Shown here: positions 61,534 through 64,000 of the stretch, piece by piece | Numbering within the stretch: position 1 is the first letter of the stretch | Layout: every line of letters begins with the position of its first letter | Assembly (NCBI GenBank): GCA_036927565.1 | Contig: JAYESD010000007.1 | Location: forward strand, 5,477,644 to 5,541,643 | Source of the DNA: Tuctoria greenei | Lineage: Eukaryota > Streptophyta > Magnoliopsida > Poales > Poaceae | DNA length: 64,000 bases | Reading direction: 5' to 3' | The notes under the pieces: generated by a model | Database searches by the model: none | What the model was told of the DNA's origin: nothing | Seen by the model: the letters and a program-made list of their open reading frames with translations, nothing else | Translations under genes and position numbers: made by a program

Positions 61534-64000
61534 ATGAAGTTGGGACTCCCCACGAGCCGCATTGGGAGCAAGAAGGAGTTGTCCAGGGTCCAAACCTACA
61601 TGGGATGGTCCAGTGACTCCTTCGGCAATGACATTCGCTGCGGCGAGCTTCTCTTCGAGAAGAAGCGAGCCGGAGATATGGTGTACTTCCTTGGGTACGC
61701 CATGGCAGGTTTGATCCCGCCTTTCTCCACCTTCTTTCTGATGCTACTAGATTTCTATGGTCTGCGGCTCCACCATCTAGGCCCCCACTCAATCTTGCTG
61801 GTGGTGACTTGTGTCCACTTTTGCGAGATGTGGGTGGGCGTACCCCCTTGCGTGGAGTTGTTCCGGACCTTCTTCACTGTCCACCCGACCGGGAAGAGTG
61901 ATGAGTTCATCGGCTTCTACTACTTTGTGAAGCGGAAAAACTCTCCTCTCAAGTATTTGAGGTCCTTCCCTTCTAGCAAGTGGGACGACCGGAAGAAAGA
62001 CTAGGTGGTCATCACCGTCAAAGGACACGAGAGGCTGGAGCTGCCTGAAGTCCTTCCTCGCATGGACACCGACACTTTGAGTGACGTGTCGGCGCTGTCG
62101 AGGGAGTACAGGCCCATCCTGGACAGAATCCAGGAATGTTTCGAAGGTGGGGTGACCCTGCAGATGGTCTTCGACAACTTTTTGACGAATAGGTGGGCCC
62201 CGCTGAGGGCTAGGAGCCGGCCTGCCTGGGCTTTCAACAGTGAGATGGATACCAACCGCATTGAAGTCCGCTTGGATACCAACTTGGCCGGTGAAGCCTT
62301 GAAGACCCATCTCAAGAAGTTCCAGCCCGGGAACATCAGTCCTGGCGATGTGTCTCCATCGGCGGCCTTCCTGCCTCTGAATATGATTCCAGAGGAGTGC
62401 AGAGAGCACCGGAGGAAGATGCCGCTGTTGGACGACTTGGGCCTAGTGGAGAGGCGATCAACCTCCGGGGTGGCAATCCCCGGAGCTTCTGAAGGCGGCT
62501 CCTCTCCCACCCCAAAGCTAAGAATTGAAGTCGTAGGCAAGGGCAAGGAGTTGGACGAGCCCTCGAGCCGAAAGAGGAAGTTGAAACATGTTGACGGTAG
62601 GTCCGTCAGACCTGCTCCTTCCAAGACAGCTCCTTCTCCCTGGAGGGGAAGATCTTCAACGGCGGCAACCACTCCAGCATCAGCATCTCCCCGGGTTGTT
62701 AGCTCCGGCCATACGGCTCCAGTACCAGTTGGGGGCTCTGGGTCCGTAGGTCCTTCCCGGTCGAGGGGGGCCTCCACCAAAGTGACGCCGGTAGCAACGA
62801 GCTCCGGGGAACCTTCCGGAGCTGGCACGCCAGGGGCGACAGGGTCCAGCGCAGAGCGTCCGGAGAAGAGGTTCCGCGCTAGCTGGAGTAGAAGCCTTTC
62901 GAGGTAAATTTTGTTTTTACCTCAGTTGGTTGTTTTTTGGTCGTAACTGCGTCTTGAGTTTCTTCGTCCTTCATCTGCAGTGTCCCCAAGAGAAGGACTG
63001 AAGCTCTAGCTCCCGCGACAACAACTGATGCTGTGGAGATAGAAGCTCCGGCTCCAATTCCCGCGCCACCACAAGAGGTGGCTGAGGTCGCGGTAGCTCC
63101 GGCGCCGGCTGTCATGGTCCTAGACCTTGACTCATCCCCAGAAGCTCTCGTGGTAGTGCCATACCACGGGAATGAAGATGTACCAGTGGCACCAGCCCCG
63201 GAGGTTGAAGCTCCGGGTTTGGATGTTGTAATCATGGATGCTCCAGCCTCAGAGCCTGAGGTAGCTGCGATTCCAGTCCTAGAGCCAGATGTTGTTGAAG
63301 CCCCAACAGTTGAGTCGGTGGTTGATGAGGCCCCAGCGGTAGAGCCGGTGGCTGATGAAGTTCCGACGCCCGAGCCGATCGTCGAAGAAGTTCTTGCGCC
63401 TGAGCCGATTGCTGCAGAGGTGCCGACGCCCGAGCCCCTGATGGTCGAAGCACCAGCGCCTGAGCCGGCGACAGAGGAGGCGCCAGCGTCAAATCCGGAA
63501 GTGGCTTCAGCTCCGGCAAGATCTTCAATGCCTGCCCTGGAGGCAGTGGTCCCAAAGGTGCCCACGCCTGAGCCAGGGTGCCAAGATGAAGCTGTCGGCC
63601 CCCCACTTGTGGGGCCAGTTGTTGATGACCTGGCGGCGGGACCTTCGAAACCAACTCCGGATTTCGAAACTTCTATTGCAGGACCTTCCTTGGTGGCGGC
63701 CGAGGCTATCCCGGAGGATGGCCCTAGTGTCGTGGAAGCTCAGGGGACCACTCTTGTAGAGTGGCACCCAATTTTTGTCACAAAGAACCCGCTGGAACCG
63801 GCGGAGATGACCCCGGCGGGCCCGGACCCGATCCCTCTGTCGTTGTCTATTGATAATGCCTGCTCCAGTCTTTGCCAGGTTCAGCTGGCTTTTACCACAA
63901 CAGCAAGGCTCTCGAGGAGGAGTGTCAAACTCTTAGGAGGTGGCACAACTGGTTCCAATTCGAGACCAAGCTGGCGCAGTCGAGGCTGGCTGACGACAAA
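61534..64000 (+). pseudogene. Antisense gene of Tat copy 2 (Transposase_28-like, one intron), 3'-partial
   Basis: Starts MKLGLPTSRIGSKKE at 61534. The conserved block GLIPPFSTFFLMLLDFYGLR ... CEMWVGVPPCVELFRTFFTVH (about residues 60-130) identifies the putative gypsy-type transposon domain. A TAG at 62002-62004 replaces the Trp present in copy 1 (KKDW), and the frame continues unbroken to 62903. Basic VVGKGKELDEPSSRKRKLKH and a Ser/Thr/Pro-rich region follow. After the intron (62904-62980), exon 2 encodes repeats such as VEAPAPEPATEEAPA, then IDNACSSLCQVQLAF, where one missing base near 63892 shifts out of the coiled coil. It runs off the edge. Function unknown. Confidence 0.75.
62904..62980 (+). 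other. Intron of the Tat antisense gene (copy 2)
   Basis: Donor GTAAATTTTG, pyrimidine-rich tract, acceptor TTCATCTGCAG; 77 bp. Removing it joins TCGAG to TGTCCCCAAG and keeps the frame open into the acidic repeat region. Confidence 0.7.

Larger units (their letters stand above)
60161..64000 (-). mobile_element. Second Tat-type gypsy element, 3' part, runs off the right edge
   Basis: Oriented opposite to the first Tat copy: 3' LTR at the left (60161-60996), polypurine tract, then the antisense gene on the + strand. The rest of the element lies beyond 64000. LTR ends, PPT, TATA box, gene content and intron position all match copy 1. Confidence 0.8.

Overview
The window looks like intergenic, repeat-dense DNA from a grass nuclear genome (Poaceae; a panicoid is plausible, species not determinable by eye). 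The evidence is nested LTR retrotransposons of typical grass lineages (Sirevirus/Maximus copia, Tekay-type chromovirus, Tat-type gypsy), an L1-like LINE, Stowaway-like MITEs, tRNA-derived SINEs and a broken S-domain receptor-kinase gene. I see no clearly intact host gene.

Layout, left to right. 1-2710: 3' part of a Sirevirus gag plus the start of pol, cut off inside integrase. 2711-8618: 3' half of a Tat-type gypsy element carrying a long antisense gene and a complete 3' LTR. 8619-10414: truncated Tekay-like LTR. 10415-~21580: L1-like LINE (minus strand, broken), split by a nearly intact copia element at 14078-18913 (305-bp LTRs, TSD GAGGG). ~21880-23855: minus-strand G-type lectin S-receptor-like kinase pseudogene. 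23861-24180: copia fragment. Three diverged copies of one non-coding segment follow: A (24669-26508 plus 38642-38735), C (39466-40105) and B (57012-58703). Copy A is interrupted by a very young Tekay-type chromovirus, 26509-38636 (3.09-kb LTRs, TSD AGAAT). Between C and B lie a truncated copia element (to 41725) and a 3.1-kb solo Tekay-like LTR (TSD AATGC), into which a complete 12.1-kb Sirevirus has jumped (42984-55072, TSD AAGGA). After copy B come two MITEs (inside B), a hAT-like fragment, remnants of a Sirevirus LTR with a SINE, and a second Tat element in the opposite orientation (60161 to the right edge).

Most interesting: the young chromovirus has, between its primer-binding site and gag, a 255-codon ORF (35325-34558, minus) whose protein begins with the exact histone H3 tail residues 1-13 (ARTKQTARKSTGG after Met removal), followed by a non-histone body, a coiled-coil-like stretch and an acidic C-terminus. 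The same element encodes a chromodomain at the end of integrase, now behind one premature TGA. The start codons of both this ORF and gag directly follow 3' splice-site-like sequence, suggesting alternative splicing. Second, the complete Sirevirus has a third ORF (46885-44720) that is not an envelope protein and that sits behind its own copy of the LTR-style repeat array and TATA-like box. Third, both Tat copies share an antisense gene with an intron at the same place.
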